A stretch of 64,000 bases of DNA from Polynucleobacter sp. MWH-UH25E (GTDB taxonomy: Bacteria > Pseudomonadota > Gammaproteobacteria > Burkholderiales > Burkholderiaceae), in NCBI RefSeq assembly GCF_018687095.1, contig NZ_CP061286.1, forward strand, positions 186,001 to 250,000, written 5' to 3'. Below, in pieces: positions 41,501 to 50,309 of the stretch (within the stretch, counting starts at the first letter, position 1; each line of letters opens with the position of its first letter). The notes below the pieces were generated by a model, which saw nothing but the letters and a program-made list of their open reading frames with translations, was not told the DNA's origin and ran no database searches. Position numbers and translations under genes: made by a program.

Positions 41501-42259
41501 ATGCGTTGGATTTTGTATCCATTCAAATGTCTGCTGGCAGGCTTTGTTGCCATGCAGCTTTATTTCGTAATTCAAGTTAGCTTGTGGGCTAGTCTAGACC
41601 CCAGCAGCACAGCCTTTCAGAGGGCTGAACGTTGGCGTTTATGTTCATGGCATTTCACATGTGATATTCAATCTCAATGGGTGCCCTATGACAAGATTTC
41701 CAATAATCTCAAGCGGGCGGTCTTGGTGAGTGAGGATGACATCTTCTTTCAGCACAAAGGGGTGCGTGTTGAGGATATGCAAAAGGCTTGGGAGAAAAAT
41801 CAACAGCAGACCCAGGAAAAATCACGCTCTGGCACAAAGACAAAGCCTATCTTGCGAGGTGGCTCAACGATCACGCAGCAGTTAGCAAAAAACTTATTTT
41901 TATCATCTGAGCAAAATTATTTCCGCAAGACCCAAGAGCTGATCATCACTGGCCTCTTGGAGTTGATACTTTCAAAGCAAAGGCTCTTCGAGATTTATTT
42001 AAATTCAGTAGAGTGGGGTGAAGGCATTTTTGGCATTGGCGCTGCCGCCAAGCATTACTATGCAAGCACTCCTGCTAGATTAGATGTGGATCAAGCTGCC
42101 GCTTTGGCTTCTGCTTTGCCTGCCCCCAAATGTTTTGATAAGCAACAGTATTGCTACAGGGGAAGTATTAACTATTCAGCCCGCCAAGAATTTATTCTAG
42201 AAAATATGGGGCGCGTTGCGCTAGCTCCAATCCCTGCACCCAAAAATTCTAAGCGTTAA
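41501..42259 (+). CDS. mtgA: Monofunctional biosynthetic peptidoglycan transglycosylase
   Basis: MtgA polymerises glycan strands from lipid II at the outer face of the inner membrane. The 252-residue protein has an N-terminal helix (FKCLLAGFVAMQLYFVIQ) and a GT51 domain: catalytic Glu in VLVSEDDIFFQHKG, GGSTITQQLAKNLFLS, and second catalytic region YLNSVEWGEGIFGI. An insertion rich in Lys/Gln/Ser separates the first two motifs. It follows aroE, as in other Burkholderiales. Confidence 0.96.
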   Translation: MRWILYPFKCLLAGFVAMQLYFVIQVSLWASLDPSSTAFQRAERWRLCSWHFTCDIQSQWVPYDKISNNLKRAVLVSEDDIFFQHKGVRVEDMQKAWEKNQQQTQEKSRSGTKTKPILRGGSTITQQLAKNLFLSSEQNYFRKTQELIITGLLELILSKQRLFEIYLNSVEWGEGIFGIGAAAKHYYASTPARLDVDQAAALASALPAPKCFDKQQYCYRGSINYSARQEFILENMGRVALAPIPAPKNSKR

Positions 42260-42269
42260 GCAATATTCA

Positions 42270-42293
42270 CTAAGTAATATTTACAGTACTTAG
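42270..42293. repeat. Inverted repeat at the mtgA/pyrF junction
   Basis: CTAAGTA and TACTTAG form a 7-bp stem with a 10-base loop where the two convergent genes meet. It may act as a weak bidirectional transcript end. Confidence 0.4.
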
Positions 42294-43129
42294 CTTGCTG
42301 CTTTTAATGCATCACGAGTGCTGATCGCAACAGCTCTTGCTGCTTGTGCAAAATCGTTTCCGGAGCTGGCATACAAAATGGCTCTAGAAGAATTGATGAT
42401 CATGCCAGTTCCAGGTTTGCCTGCAATAGCACCCGCCTTGACAGTTGCCTCAGTATCGCCGCCTTGAGCACCAATGCCTGGAATCAGCAGAGGCATATCA
42501 CCTACGATGGCGCGTACTTTTGCAATCTCTTCAGGAAAGGTCGCCCCAACAACCAATCCAATTTGTCCGCTGCTATTCCATTTGGTGGCGGCTAGTTTGG
42601 CAACATGCAAATACAGGGGTTCGCCACTTGGAGCAACATTTAAAAACTGTAGATCGGATCCACCAGGGTTGGATGTGCGGCACAGCACGATGACGCCCTT
42701 GCCAGTATGTTTGAGGTAGGGCTCGATCGTATCGAACCCCATATAAGGATTAACCGTAATGGCATCGGCGCCATAACGTTCAAATGCCTCAAGGGCGTAA
42801 TGGTCAGCTGTACTGCCAATATCACCACGCTTAGAATCCAAAATCACCGGGATGTGGGGATATTTATCTTTGATGTGACGAATCAGCTTTTCGAGCTGAG
42901 CCTCAGCCCTTTGAGACGCAAAGTAAGCGAATTGGGGCTTAAAGGAGCAAACCAGGTCTGCTGTAGCATCCGCAATTTCGCGACAGAACTCAAAAATACC
43001 CTCCGGCTTACCTTGCAAGGAGTCTGGAAGACGCTTGGGGTCTGGGTCGAAACCAATGCACAGCATGCTGCCTTGGGAAGCCCATGCGGACTGGAGTTGC
43101 TGGGTAAAGGTATTTGAGCGAGAGTTCAT
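42290..43129 (-). CDS. pyrF: Orotidine 5'-phosphate decarboxylase (type 2)
   Basis: PyrF makes UMP in the last step of pyrimidine synthesis. The 279-residue form belongs to type 2, longer than the E. coli enzyme. The catalytic Asp/Lys network is in PVILDSKRGDIGSTADHYA (about 95-113), and SMLCIGFDPDPKRLP near the N-terminus and LIPGIGAQGGD near the C-terminus are diagnostic. It is divergent from corA with 74 bases between starts. Confidence 0.96.
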   Translation of the reverse strand: MNSRSNTFTQQLQSAWASQGSMLCIGFDPDPKRLPDSLQGKPEGIFEFCREIADATADLVCSFKPQFAYFASQRAEAQLEKLIRHIKDKYPHIPVILDSKRGDIGSTADHYALEAFERYGADAITVNPYMGFDTIEPYLKHTGKGVIVLCRTSNPGGSDLQFLNVAPSGEPLYLHVAKLAATKWNSSGQIGLVVGATFPEEIAKVRAIVGDMPLLIPGIGAQGGDTEATVKAGAIAGKPGTGMIINSSRAILYASSGNDFAQAARAVAISTRDALKAAS

Positions 43130-43203
43130 TCGAATTTAGCTTATTTTAATGAAACGGTCATGTTCTATAGGATAAACTAGCGCACATTCCTTAGGAGTTC
43201 ACC

Positions 43204-44169
43204 ATGATCAACTTGTTCGTCCTGCAAAATGGCCGCCTCTCTCAAGAGCAAGTAGAAGATCGCAATGAATTATTGCAGTATGCCAATCCTATCTGGATTG
43301 ACGTGGTCGACCCTGAAGAGGAAGAACTCATTTGGATTAAAGAGGCTTTTGGCGTACTTTTGCCAGAGCTAGATGATTTAGGAGACCTAGAGGCTTCTGC
43401 TCGTTACTTTGAGGCAGATGATGGTCACCTTCATATTCGTACAGATTTCTTATTAGATGAAGAAGAGACTTCTCGCAACGTGCGCGTTGCGTTTGTGTTG
43501 ACCAAGCAAGTCTTGTTCTCCATTCATGATGAAGATTTGCCCGTGTTCCGCTTGGTACGTTTGCGCGCTCGTTTGCGCCCTGGATCTGTTAGCAATGCTA
43601 AAGACGTGTTGTTGGATTTGTATTCAACAGACGCCGAGTATTCTGCAGATGCCTTGGAAGAGGTTTATGAAAACCTTGAACAAGCAGGAAAACGTGTTTT
43701 GCAAGATGACATTAATGATGCAGATGCTGAACAGGTTCTCGAGACGATTGCCAAGGAAGAAGATACCAACGGTCGTATCCGTCGCAACGTCATGGATACC
43801 CGCAGAGCCTTATCTTTCCTAATGCGCAGTAAGTTGCTCTCTGATGAGCAGCAAGAAGAAGCACGTCAGATTTTGCGTGATATCGATTCACTAGAAAACC
43901 ATACCGCTTTCCTGTTCGACAAGATTAACTTCTTGATGGATGCGACCGTAGGTTTCATTAACTTGAACCAATCAAAGATCATTAAGATCTTCTCGGTTGT
44001 ATCCGTTGCTTTAATGCCGCCAACCTTATTGGCGAGCGTTTGGGGTATGAACTACAAATACATGCCAGAACTTGATGCAACTTGGGGTTACCCAATGGCC
44101 ATTATTGCGATGATCGTTTCTGCGATTATTCCGTTGTGGTACTTCTATCACAAAGGGTGGATGAAGTAA
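43204..44169 (+). CDS. corA: Magnesium/cobalt transport protein CorA
   Basis: CorA is a pentameric inner-membrane channel for magnesium. The 321-residue product has a large acidic cytoplasmic N-terminal domain, a long helix before the pore, and two C-terminal helices with the YGMN-type signature present as WGMNYKYMPEL (about 281-291). The protein ends with the basic YFYHKGWMK. TTAGGAG precedes the start. No magnesium riboswitch is visible in the short upstream region. Confidence 0.95.
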   Translation: MINLFVLQNGRLSQEQVEDRNELLQYANPIWIDVVDPEEEELIWIKEAFGVLLPELDDLGDLEASARYFEADDGHLHIRTDFLLDEEETSRNVRVAFVLTKQVLFSIHDEDLPVFRLVRLRARLRPGSVSNAKDVLLDLYSTDAEYSADALEEVYENLEQAGKRVLQDDINDADAEQVLETIAKEEDTNGRIRRNVMDTRRALSFLMRSKLLSDEQQEEARQILRDIDSLENHTAFLFDKINFLMDATVGFINLNQSKIIKIFSVVSVALMPPTLLASVWGMNYKYMPELDATWGYPMAIIAMIVSAIIPLWYFYHKGWMK

Positions 44170-44191
44170 CTCCACTAAGCTTTTTGTAGTA

Positions 44192-44686
44192 CTAATTCTC
44201 GAGAAGTTTTGCTAATTCACTGAGTGCGAAATCGCACGCTTGTTGCCGTACGTGTTGCCGATCTCCATCAAAGCGCATCGTTTTGGTGATGATTCGGTTA
44301 TCGCCAGCATCGCTCCGAATGGCCCATCCAAAGCAAACCATGCCGACGGGTTTTTCTGTGGACCCGCCGCTAGGGCCGGCAATGCCGGTAATAGAGAGGG
44401 CGGCATTGGCCCCAGAATTCACTTGAGCGCCTTCAGCCATGGCCTTGGCAACCTCTTCGCTTACTGCCCCATAAACCTCAAGCAGCCTAATTGGAACACC
44501 TAGGCACTCGATTTTTGCTTCGTTACTGTAGGTAATGTAGCCACGCTCAAACCAATTGCTAGAGCCGGCAATTTCGGTCAAGCTCGCGCAAACCAATCCA
44601 CCAGTACAAGACTCGGCCGCAGCCATTTTCCAATTCTTTGATTTCAGAATTTCAGCGAGAGTGCTAACAATGTCTGCGGTTTTCAT
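44192..44686 (-). CDS. pncC: Nicotinamide-nucleotide amidohydrolase (CinA C-terminal domain family)
   Basis: PncC deamidates nicotinamide mononucleotide in pyridine nucleotide salvage. The 164-residue single-domain protein has AAAESCTGGLVCASLTEI with the catalytic serine, RGYITYSNEAK, and ITGIAGPSGGSTEKPVG. The N-terminal MoCF-like domain of full CinA is absent, as usual for stand-alone PncC. It lies 8 bases downstream of pgpA in the thiL-pgpA-pncC run. Confidence 0.93.
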   Translation of the reverse strand: MKTADIVSTLAEILKSKNWKMAAAESCTGGLVCASLTEIAGSSNWFERGYITYSNEAKIECLGVPIRLLEVYGAVSEEVAKAMAEGAQVNSGANAALSITGIAGPSGGSTEKPVGMVCFGWAIRSDAGDNRIITKTMRFDGDRQHVRQQACDFALSELAKLLEN

Positions 44687-44694
44687 GATGAGAT

Positions 44695-45285
44695 TCAGGT
44701 CAAGTACATTGCGATTATCTGAATTAGTGCAATTACCATGAGTGTGGAAAAGGCTGCCGCAAGATCATCAATCATGATGCCAAAACCTCGCCACCATATT
44801 TGTGTATTTGTTGATGCTATGTCCAAATTCCCTGTCTTTTTAAAATGCCGATCAATCCAGCCTATTGGACCTGGTTTGACTGCATCAAAAAATCTGAACA
44901 ATGCAAAAGCCAAAATTTGAATCCAAAGATTACTTGGCATGATGAATGCCAGAATGAGCCAGAACGCAATCATCTCATCCCAAACAATGCCGCCAAAATC
45001 GCGCTTACCTAATTCTTCGCTGACGAAGCCGCAGATCCAGCAACCCCAGATGAATCCAACTCCTAGAGCCCATAAGAGTGCGGGGGAACCAGACAAAGAA
45101 AAAATATAGTCGGCAATTAAGTAGATGGCCCAAGCCCATAGCGTGCCAGCCGTGCCTGGGGCAACAGTGCTAAGACCGCTACCAAATCCAAACGCGAAGA
45201 TTCTATTCACACTTCCTAACATCCACTTGAAGTCGGGCTTTAGACTAAACGCTTGTTGAGTGGCCTTATTCATGACGTTGTTCAC
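44695..45285 (-). CDS. pgpA: Phosphatidylglycerophosphatase A
   Basis: PgpA dephosphorylates phosphatidylglycerophosphate to phosphatidylglycerol at the inner membrane. Family segments are FGFGSGLSTVAPGTAGTLWA (about 33-52), WDEMIAFWL and RFFDAVKPGPIGWID, with about four hydrophobic helices. It has 196 residues; ATG 45273 is an alternative start four codons in. The first start overlaps the thiL stop by 4 bases, which suggests coupled translation. Confidence 0.94.
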   Translation of the reverse strand: MNNVMNKATQQAFSLKPDFKWMLGSVNRIFAFGFGSGLSTVAPGTAGTLWAWAIYLIADYIFSLSGSPALLWALGVGFIWGCWICGFVSEELGKRDFGGIVWDEMIAFWLILAFIMPSNLWIQILAFALFRFFDAVKPGPIGWIDRHFKKTGNLDIASTNTQIWWRGFGIMIDDLAAAFSTLMVIALIQIIAMYLT

Positions 45286-46301
45286 ACTGCAAAGTGATCA
45301 AAGGATTTGAGGAGTTGCGCTGCTTCAGTATCAGAAAGAATTTTTCCATCAGTATTCAAAATATGAACTTGTGATGAATGATTTTTTTTGTGAATGATGC
45401 GACCAATACAAGTCAGCGGTAAATCGAGTGCGCGACTTATTTCTAAAATGAATTCGTGTTGGCTCTTGGGTGCTGTAAAACAAAGCTCATAGTCATCTCC
45501 CCCGCAAGCAGCGAATTGATTTTGGGTTTGAATGCTTTGTTTTTTTAGGGCATCTGACTTTGGTAGACGATCTAGGAATATTTCTGCATCTACTTGTGAT
45601 TGGCGCAAGATATGTTGCAGGTCTCCAAGTAGCCCATCAGATACATCCAAGGCTGCGTTGGCGATACCTCTTAATCTCAGTCCCAATTCAATTCTGGGGG
45701 TGGGCTGATGCATGCGATGTTCAATGGTGCCCAACTCATCTTTGCTTAATGAGATTTCATGACGCAGCGCAGCAAGAACGAGTCTTGCGTCTCCTACTGC
45801 TCCAGAGACCCAGACTTCATCATCAATCTTTGCCCCTGATCTCCGAATGGCTTTTCCATTGGGCACGCTACCGATAGCGGTGATAGAAATGGTGAGTGGG
45901 CCTGCAGTAGTGTCCCCACCTATGAGTGAGCAATCAAACTGATTAGCAATTGAAAATAAACCTTTAGAAAAAGCCTTTAACCATTGCTCATCCATATTCG
46001 GTAAGGCAATCGAGAGGGTAAGCCCAAGGGGTTTAGCGCCCATTGCCGCTAGGTCTGAAAGGTTGACGGCTAGGGCTTTGCGGCCCAGCTGTTCAGCGTC
46101 AGCCCCCTTTAAGAAGTGTCGACCTTCAACGAGCATGTCGCTGGTGATGGCAATTTCTTCATCTGATGGTGGTTTGATGAGTGCGCAATCATCCCCGATA
46201 CCTAAATGAATTGCAGAATTGGGAGGTTGTGCGATGGATGGCGTTTTAAAAAAACGCTCAATCAGGTCAAATTCACCCAAAGGCTTGGAGGAAGAGTGCA
46301 T
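45282..46301 (-). CDS. thiL: Thiamine-monophosphate kinase
   Basis: ThiL makes thiamine diphosphate from thiamine monophosphate. The 339-residue PurM-like protein has GEFDLIERFF at the N-terminus, GIGDDCALI and TSDMLVEGRHF with metal-binding aspartates, SLIGGDTTAGPL, and ALDVSDGLLGDLQHIL. It heads a three-gene run with pgpA and pncC and is divergent from maeB with 91 bases between. No thiamine riboswitch was recognised there. Confidence 0.95.
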   Translation of the reverse strand: MHSSSKPLGEFDLIERFFKTPSIAQPPNSAIHLGIGDDCALIKPPSDEEIAITSDMLVEGRHFLKGADAEQLGRKALAVNLSDLAAMGAKPLGLTLSIALPNMDEQWLKAFSKGLFSIANQFDCSLIGGDTTAGPLTISITAIGSVPNGKAIRRSGAKIDDEVWVSGAVGDARLVLAALRHEISLSKDELGTIEHRMHQPTPRIELGLRLRGIANAALDVSDGLLGDLQHILRQSQVDAEIFLDRLPKSDALKKQSIQTQNQFAACGGDDYELCFTAPKSQHEFILEISRALDLPLTCIGRIIHKKNHSSQVHILNTDGKILSDTEAAQLLKSFDHFAV

Positions 46302-46392
46302 GTCCTATTTTATGGCTCTTGGGACTGGAGTGCTCGAGAGGAATAGAATTAATGATCTATTTAGCATTTAAAGATAAAAGTAAAACAAACTA

Positions 46393-48726
46393 GTGAGTTC
46401 GTTGATGAGCAAAGATAACAGTAAAGAACAACAAATTGCAGCTTTGAGACAGGCTGCCCTTCAGTATCACGAGTCTCCAGTTCCTGGAAAGATTGAGATT
46501 GCACCTACTAAGCAACTCACAAATCAACGCGATCTGGCCTTGGCTTATACGCCTGGGGTTGCCGCTCCTTGTGAAGAGATCGTCAAGGATCCTGCAAACG
46601 CATTTAAGTACACCGCCAAAGGCAATCTTGTTGGCGTGATTACAAACGGTACTGCTGTGCTCGGCTTGGGAAACATTGGACCGCTCGCTAGTAAGCCGGT
46701 GATGGAAGGTAAAGCAGTCCTGTTTAAGAAATTTGCAGGCATCGATGTTTTCGATATCGAGGTTAATGAAAACGACCCTGACAAATTGGTGGAAATTATT
46801 GCCGCACTCGAGCCAACATTCGGCGGCATCAATTTGGAAGATATCAAAGCACCAGATTGTTTTGTGGTTGAGCGTAAGTTACAAGCGCGCATGAAGATTC
46901 CCGTCTTTCATGATGATCAGCATGGAACCGCAATCGTTGTAGCTGCTGCGATCCTCAATGGTTTGAAGGTAGTTGGTAAAGATGTTGGCAATGTGAAGTT
47001 AGTTACTTCTGGTGCCGGCGCTGCAGCCTTAGCTTGCTTGGATTTATTGGTTGACTTGGGTATCCCACGTAAAAATATTTGGGTAACCGATTTAGCAGGT
47101 GTTGCTTATAAGGGCCGCAAAGAATTAATGGATCCAGAGAAGGAGCCGTTCTGCCAAGAGACCGATTTGCGTACTTTGGATGATGTGATCGCAGGGGCAG
47201 ATATTTTCTTAGGTCTTTCTGCTGGTGGTGTCTTGAAACAAGAGATGGTGAAGAAGATGGCAGACAAGCCGCTCATCTACGCTCTTGCAAACCCAACCCC
47301 AGAAATTCTGCCGGAAGAGGTAAGAGCAGTTCGTCCAGATGCAGTGATGGCGACAGGACGCACCGATTATCCGAATCAGGTGAATAACGTTTTGTGCTTC
47401 CCATTTATTTTCCGCGGCGCATTGGACGTGGGTGCAACTACTATTACCCGTGGCATGGAAGTTGCCGCAGTAAAAGCTGTGGCTGAGTTGGCTCAAGCAG
47501 AGCAGAGCGAAGTAGTGGCATCTGTATACGGTATTGAGAATTTGTCGTTTGGTCCTGAGTATCTAATCCCAAAACCATTTGATCCACGTTTGATTACAGT
47601 CATTGCACCTGCAGTTGCTAAAGCAGCAATGGATGATGGTGTTGCTTCTCGCCCTATTAAAGACTTTGATGCATACCGCAATCAGTTGCAGCAATTTGTG
47701 TACCACTCTGGTACTTTAATGAAGCCGCTCTTTAGCATCGCTAAGCGTGTACCGGCGAATCAGAAGCGTATTGTCTTTGCCGAGGGTGAAGATGAGCGCG
47801 TATTGCGTGCTGTCCAGATCATCATCGATGAAAACCTGGCTAAACCAATTTTGATTGGTCGCCCAGCGGTCATTGATCATCGTATTGAGAAGTTTGGTCT
47901 GCGAATGAAGTCTGGCGAAGATTTTGAAATCGTGAACCCTGAGAAGGATGATCGTTTCCGTGATTTCTGGCAAACCTATCTTGGACTCACAGAGCGCAAG
48001 GGTGTAACCCAATCGTTTGCTAAGTTAGAAGTTCGCCGCCGCAATAGCTTGATCGGCAGCCTCTTGATTAAGAAGGGTATGGCTGACGGCATGATTTCCG
48101 GCACTGTTGGCAATATCGCTACGCATTTGAAATATGTTCATGAAGTGATTGGGCCTGAGCCTGGTGCTACTGTATATGGTGCAATGTCAGGATTGATACT
48201 TCCTGGACGCCAAGTATTTTTGGTTGATACCCATATCAACATTGATCCGACAGCAGAGCAATTGACAGAGTTGACTCTGATGGCGGCTAGCGAAATGCGT
48301 AAGTTGGGATTGGTGCCAAAGGTTGCACTCTTGTCCCATTCAAACTTCGGCTCAAGCAATGCTCCTTCCGCAGTGAAGATGCGTGAAGTCTTGGCTTTAC
48401 TCCAAAAAGCAGACCCAACCCTAGAGGTTGATGGTGAAATGCATGGGGATAGTGCTCTTGATGAAACCATTCGCGCTGGCACAGTCACTTCATCGCCATT
48501 GAAAGGCGACGCGAATCTGCTGGTATTGCCAAATATTGATGCGGCGAACATTTCTTACAACTTGTTAAAAACTGCAGCTGGTAATGGCATTGCAATTGGA
48601 CCGTTGCTATTAGGCGTTGCTAAGCCAATCCACATTCTGACTCCGGCTGCCACCGTTCGTCGTATCGTGAATGTGACAACTTTGGCAGTTGTTGAAGCCG
48701 CAAGCAACGCTAGGGGCATCTCGTAA
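46393..48726 (+). CDS. maeB: NADP-dependent malic enzyme (MaeB type, with phosphotransacetylase-like domain)
   Basis: MaeB decarboxylates malate to pyruvate, making NADPH. The 777-residue protein has the malic domain first (LALAYTPGVAAPCEEI, about 50-65; VFHDDQHGTAIVVAAAI; SGAGAAALACLDLL) and, from about residue 445, a phosphotransacetylase-like domain (VFAEGEDERVLRA; GMADGMISGTVGNIATHL), which in MaeB binds acetyl-CoA as regulator rather than catalysing. The start is either GTG 46393 or ATG 46405; neither has a strong ribosome site. Upstream is the divergent thiL. Confidence 0.95.
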   Translation: MSSLMSKDNSKEQQIAALRQAALQYHESPVPGKIEIAPTKQLTNQRDLALAYTPGVAAPCEEIVKDPANAFKYTAKGNLVGVITNGTAVLGLGNIGPLASKPVMEGKAVLFKKFAGIDVFDIEVNENDPDKLVEIIAALEPTFGGINLEDIKAPDCFVVERKLQARMKIPVFHDDQHGTAIVVAAAILNGLKVVGKDVGNVKLVTSGAGAAALACLDLLVDLGIPRKNIWVTDLAGVAYKGRKELMDPEKEPFCQETDLRTLDDVIAGADIFLGLSAGGVLKQEMVKKMADKPLIYALANPTPEILPEEVRAVRPDAVMATGRTDYPNQVNNVLCFPFIFRGALDVGATTITRGMEVAAVKAVAELAQAEQSEVVASVYGIENLSFGPEYLIPKPFDPRLITVIAPAVAKAAMDDGVASRPIKDFDAYRNQLQQFVYHSGTLMKPLFSIAKRVPANQKRIVFAEGEDERVLRAVQIIIDENLAKPILIGRPAVIDHRIEKFGLRMKSGEDFEIVNPEKDDRFRDFWQTYLGLTERKGVTQSFAKLEVRRRNSLIGSLLIKKGMADGMISGTVGNIATHLKYVHEVIGPEPGATVYGAMSGLILPGRQVFLVDTHINIDPTAEQLTELTLMAASEMRKLGLVPKVALLSHSNFGSSNAPSAVKMREVLALLQKADPTLEVDGEMHGDSALDETIRAGTVTSSPLKGDANLLVLPNIDAANISYNLLKTAAGNGIAIGPLLLGVAKPIHILTPAATVRRIVNVTTLAVVEAASNARGIS

Positions 48727-48733
48727 GTCTTTA

Positions 48734-48769
48734 TAATTTATGTAAGTTAGTGATAACTTACATAAATTA
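48734..48769. repeat. 16-bp perfect palindrome arms after maeB
   Basis: TAATTTATGTAAGTTA and its exact complement flank GTGA. It is AT-rich and lacks a T-run, so it may be a regulator binding site or an unusual terminator. A second palindrome lies just downstream. Confidence 0.7.
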
Positions 48770-48786
48770 ATTACATATAAATCAAC

Positions 48787-48802
48787 GACTTATAAATAAG
48801 TC
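48787..48802. promoter_or_regulatory. 16-bp operator-like palindrome upstream of the barstar-like gene
   Basis: GACTTAT and ATAAGTC flank AA, forming a dyad 52 bases before the barstar-like ATG. The central TATAAA resembles a -10 element, so a regulator here could cover the promoter. No known factor consensus was recognised. Confidence 0.45.
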
Positions 48803-48854
48803 ATCGTATTTGGGCTTGATTTGATGGCGTGTTAAGGGTAACCTAGCACCCATC

Positions 48855-49475
48855 ATGAATAATCGCTCTGAAAACACCAATACAGCCAGCTTCGAAGAAC
48901 ATAGCCGCGCTGAAAGTTGGGATAGCAACGATCGACTTGAAATGGAATCGTCTGCTGCCAATGTTTATGCACAGGGCGGTTTATCTCGTTTACAAACCTT
49001 TGCAGCAAATCAAGTTTCGGGGAAAAAAGTGACAGCTTCTTGGCGTGCCGCTTTGGCCGTTCGTGATGCCGGACCACCGGCTATGTTGCGCAGCGTGCGC
49101 ACTAACATCGTGCAATCGATTCGCGCATTTCGCACACCTGATTTGCAAGAAGCTGCTACTGAGCTCGGCCAACATTTTATTTACGCAAATTGCGCAAATG
49201 CGATGACTAAGGGCGAAGTTCTTGAAGCAATCGCAATTGCTTACACCTTTACAAAACAGCAGGCCAAGAATTTTGATCCCTTGTTAGATGCATTAACTAC
49301 AACCACTGACAAAGCTGGTCAACAACCTGGATTCGTAGTGGTGCTTGAAGGCTTACCTTGCACGCAGAAATTTGACAAAGAAGCTCGTGAAACTTTGTTA
49401 GATGTATTCCGTGATGCTGTTGATTATTGGGCTGAGCGTCGCACGCCTTATCGCGTGTTTTACTCTTTCGCTTAA
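48855..49475 (+). CDS. Barstar-like protein without an adjacent ribonuclease
   Basis: A 206-residue protein. The C-terminal half resembles barstar, the inhibitor of barnase-type ribonucleases: FVVVLEGLPCTQKFDKEARE (about 159-178), then FRDAVDYWAERRTPYRVFYSF. The N-terminal 90 residues are unlike barstar: a polar stretch and a basic region (ASWRAALAVRDAGPPAMLRS). In related bacteria a secreted ribonuclease gene lies beside it; here neighbours are maeB and rsmE, so the target is not evident. It may have taken on another role. Confidence 0.75.
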   Translation: MNNRSENTNTASFEEHSRAESWDSNDRLEMESSAANVYAQGGLSRLQTFAANQVSGKKVTASWRAALAVRDAGPPAMLRSVRTNIVQSIRAFRTPDLQEAATELGQHFIYANCANAMTKGEVLEAIAIAYTFTKQQAKNFDPLLDALTTTTDKAGQQPGFVVVLEGLPCTQKFDKEARETLLDVFRDAVDYWAERRTPYRVFYSFA

Positions 49476-49499
49476 AAGAGTATTGCCTTCAAACCCTTG

Positions 49500-49523
49500 A
49501 AACGCCTCACTTGAGGCGTTTTT
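49500..49523 (+). terminator. Terminator at the barstar-like/rsmE junction
   Basis: AAACGCCTC and GAGGCGTTT pair around ACTT, followed by five thymines. The hairpin overlaps the rsmE stop codon region, so the two convergent genes share it. Confidence 0.8.
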
Positions 49524-50265
49524 GCATTTCTGGGTTCCACACACTGTGCACGGCGGTTATCGCTACAACGCCCGCTGTTTCCGTGCGTAGCACTCGTTCG
49601 CCCAAAGAAACGATTTGATAGCCGGCAGCTTGAGCGCGCGCCTCCTCCTCAGGCGAATGACCTCCCTCTGGGCCGATCATGAGAACGAGATCTTGGGGTT
49701 CTGTTTCCATGAGAACTGAGTACAAACTTTGAGTTGCATCGGGACTAAGAAGAAGCTTTAACTTAGGTTTGGATTCCTTCAAATACTCATCAAAAGTTTG
49801 AATGGGCTCTAGTGCTGCAAGAACAGTTCTATCGCATTGCTCGCATGCTGCCTGAATAATCCCTTTCCAGTGAGTAAGCCGTTTTTGGGCTCGCTCTTGA
49901 TCGCTTGATCGGGTTAACTTGAGGATTGATCGCTCGCACTGTATTGGGGCGATGACTTGGGCACCTGTTTCAATAGCCTTTTCCACAATCCAATCCATTT
50001 TGTCACCACCCGCAAGACCTTGCGCCAAGGTAATGGCATAAGGTGTCTCTCGGTGGATATCCATGCGAATTTCGCTTAATTGGGCGGAGCCACTCTTTCC
50101 ACTAAGGGAGAGGAGTTTGGCTTTGGCAACCTGGCCTTTTCCATCAAAAATCGGGAAGGTTTCTCCAGGCTCAATTCGCCTGACACGTAAATGGTGGGCT
50201 ACCTCAGGGGTAAGGGCAGTTGGCTTTTCGGAATCCCATGGTCCGGGAAGATAAAATTGAGGCAT
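49507..50265 (-). CDS. rsmE: 16S rRNA m3U1498 methyltransferase
   Basis: RsmE methylates U1498 of 16S rRNA. The 252-residue SPOUT-class enzyme has an N-terminal PUA-like domain (HHLRVRRIEPGE) and a trefoil-knot C-terminal domain with SAM site LVLMIGPEGGHSPEEEARA (about 193-211) and VSLGERVLRTETA. QGLAGGDKMDWIVEKAIETG in the middle is diagnostic. It is divergent from tkt, whose true start at 50310 leaves 44 bases between them. Confidence 0.95.
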   Translation of the reverse strand: MPQFYLPGPWDSEKPTALTPEVAHHLRVRRIEPGETFPIFDGKGQVAKAKLLSLSGKSGSAQLSEIRMDIHRETPYAITLAQGLAGGDKMDWIVEKAIETGAQVIAPIQCERSILKLTRSSDQERAQKRLTHWKGIIQAACEQCDRTVLAALEPIQTFDEYLKESKPKLKLLLSPDATQSLYSVLMETEPQDLVLMIGPEGGHSPEEEARAQAAGYQIVSLGERVLRTETAGVVAITAVHSVWNPEMQKRLK

Positions 50266-50309
50266 TACTGAAATATAGCCAATTTATTTTCCCAGAGACC
50301 ATTTTTACA

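Noticed and set aside
46302..46392. Thiamine riboswitch near thiL
   Set aside because: The 91-base region lacks the conserved thi-box elements, and thiL in this group is usually not riboswitch-controlled.
48138..48551. 137-codon antisense open frame inside maeB
   Set aside because: The sense strand encodes conserved phosphotransacetylase-like sequence here, so this is a shadow.
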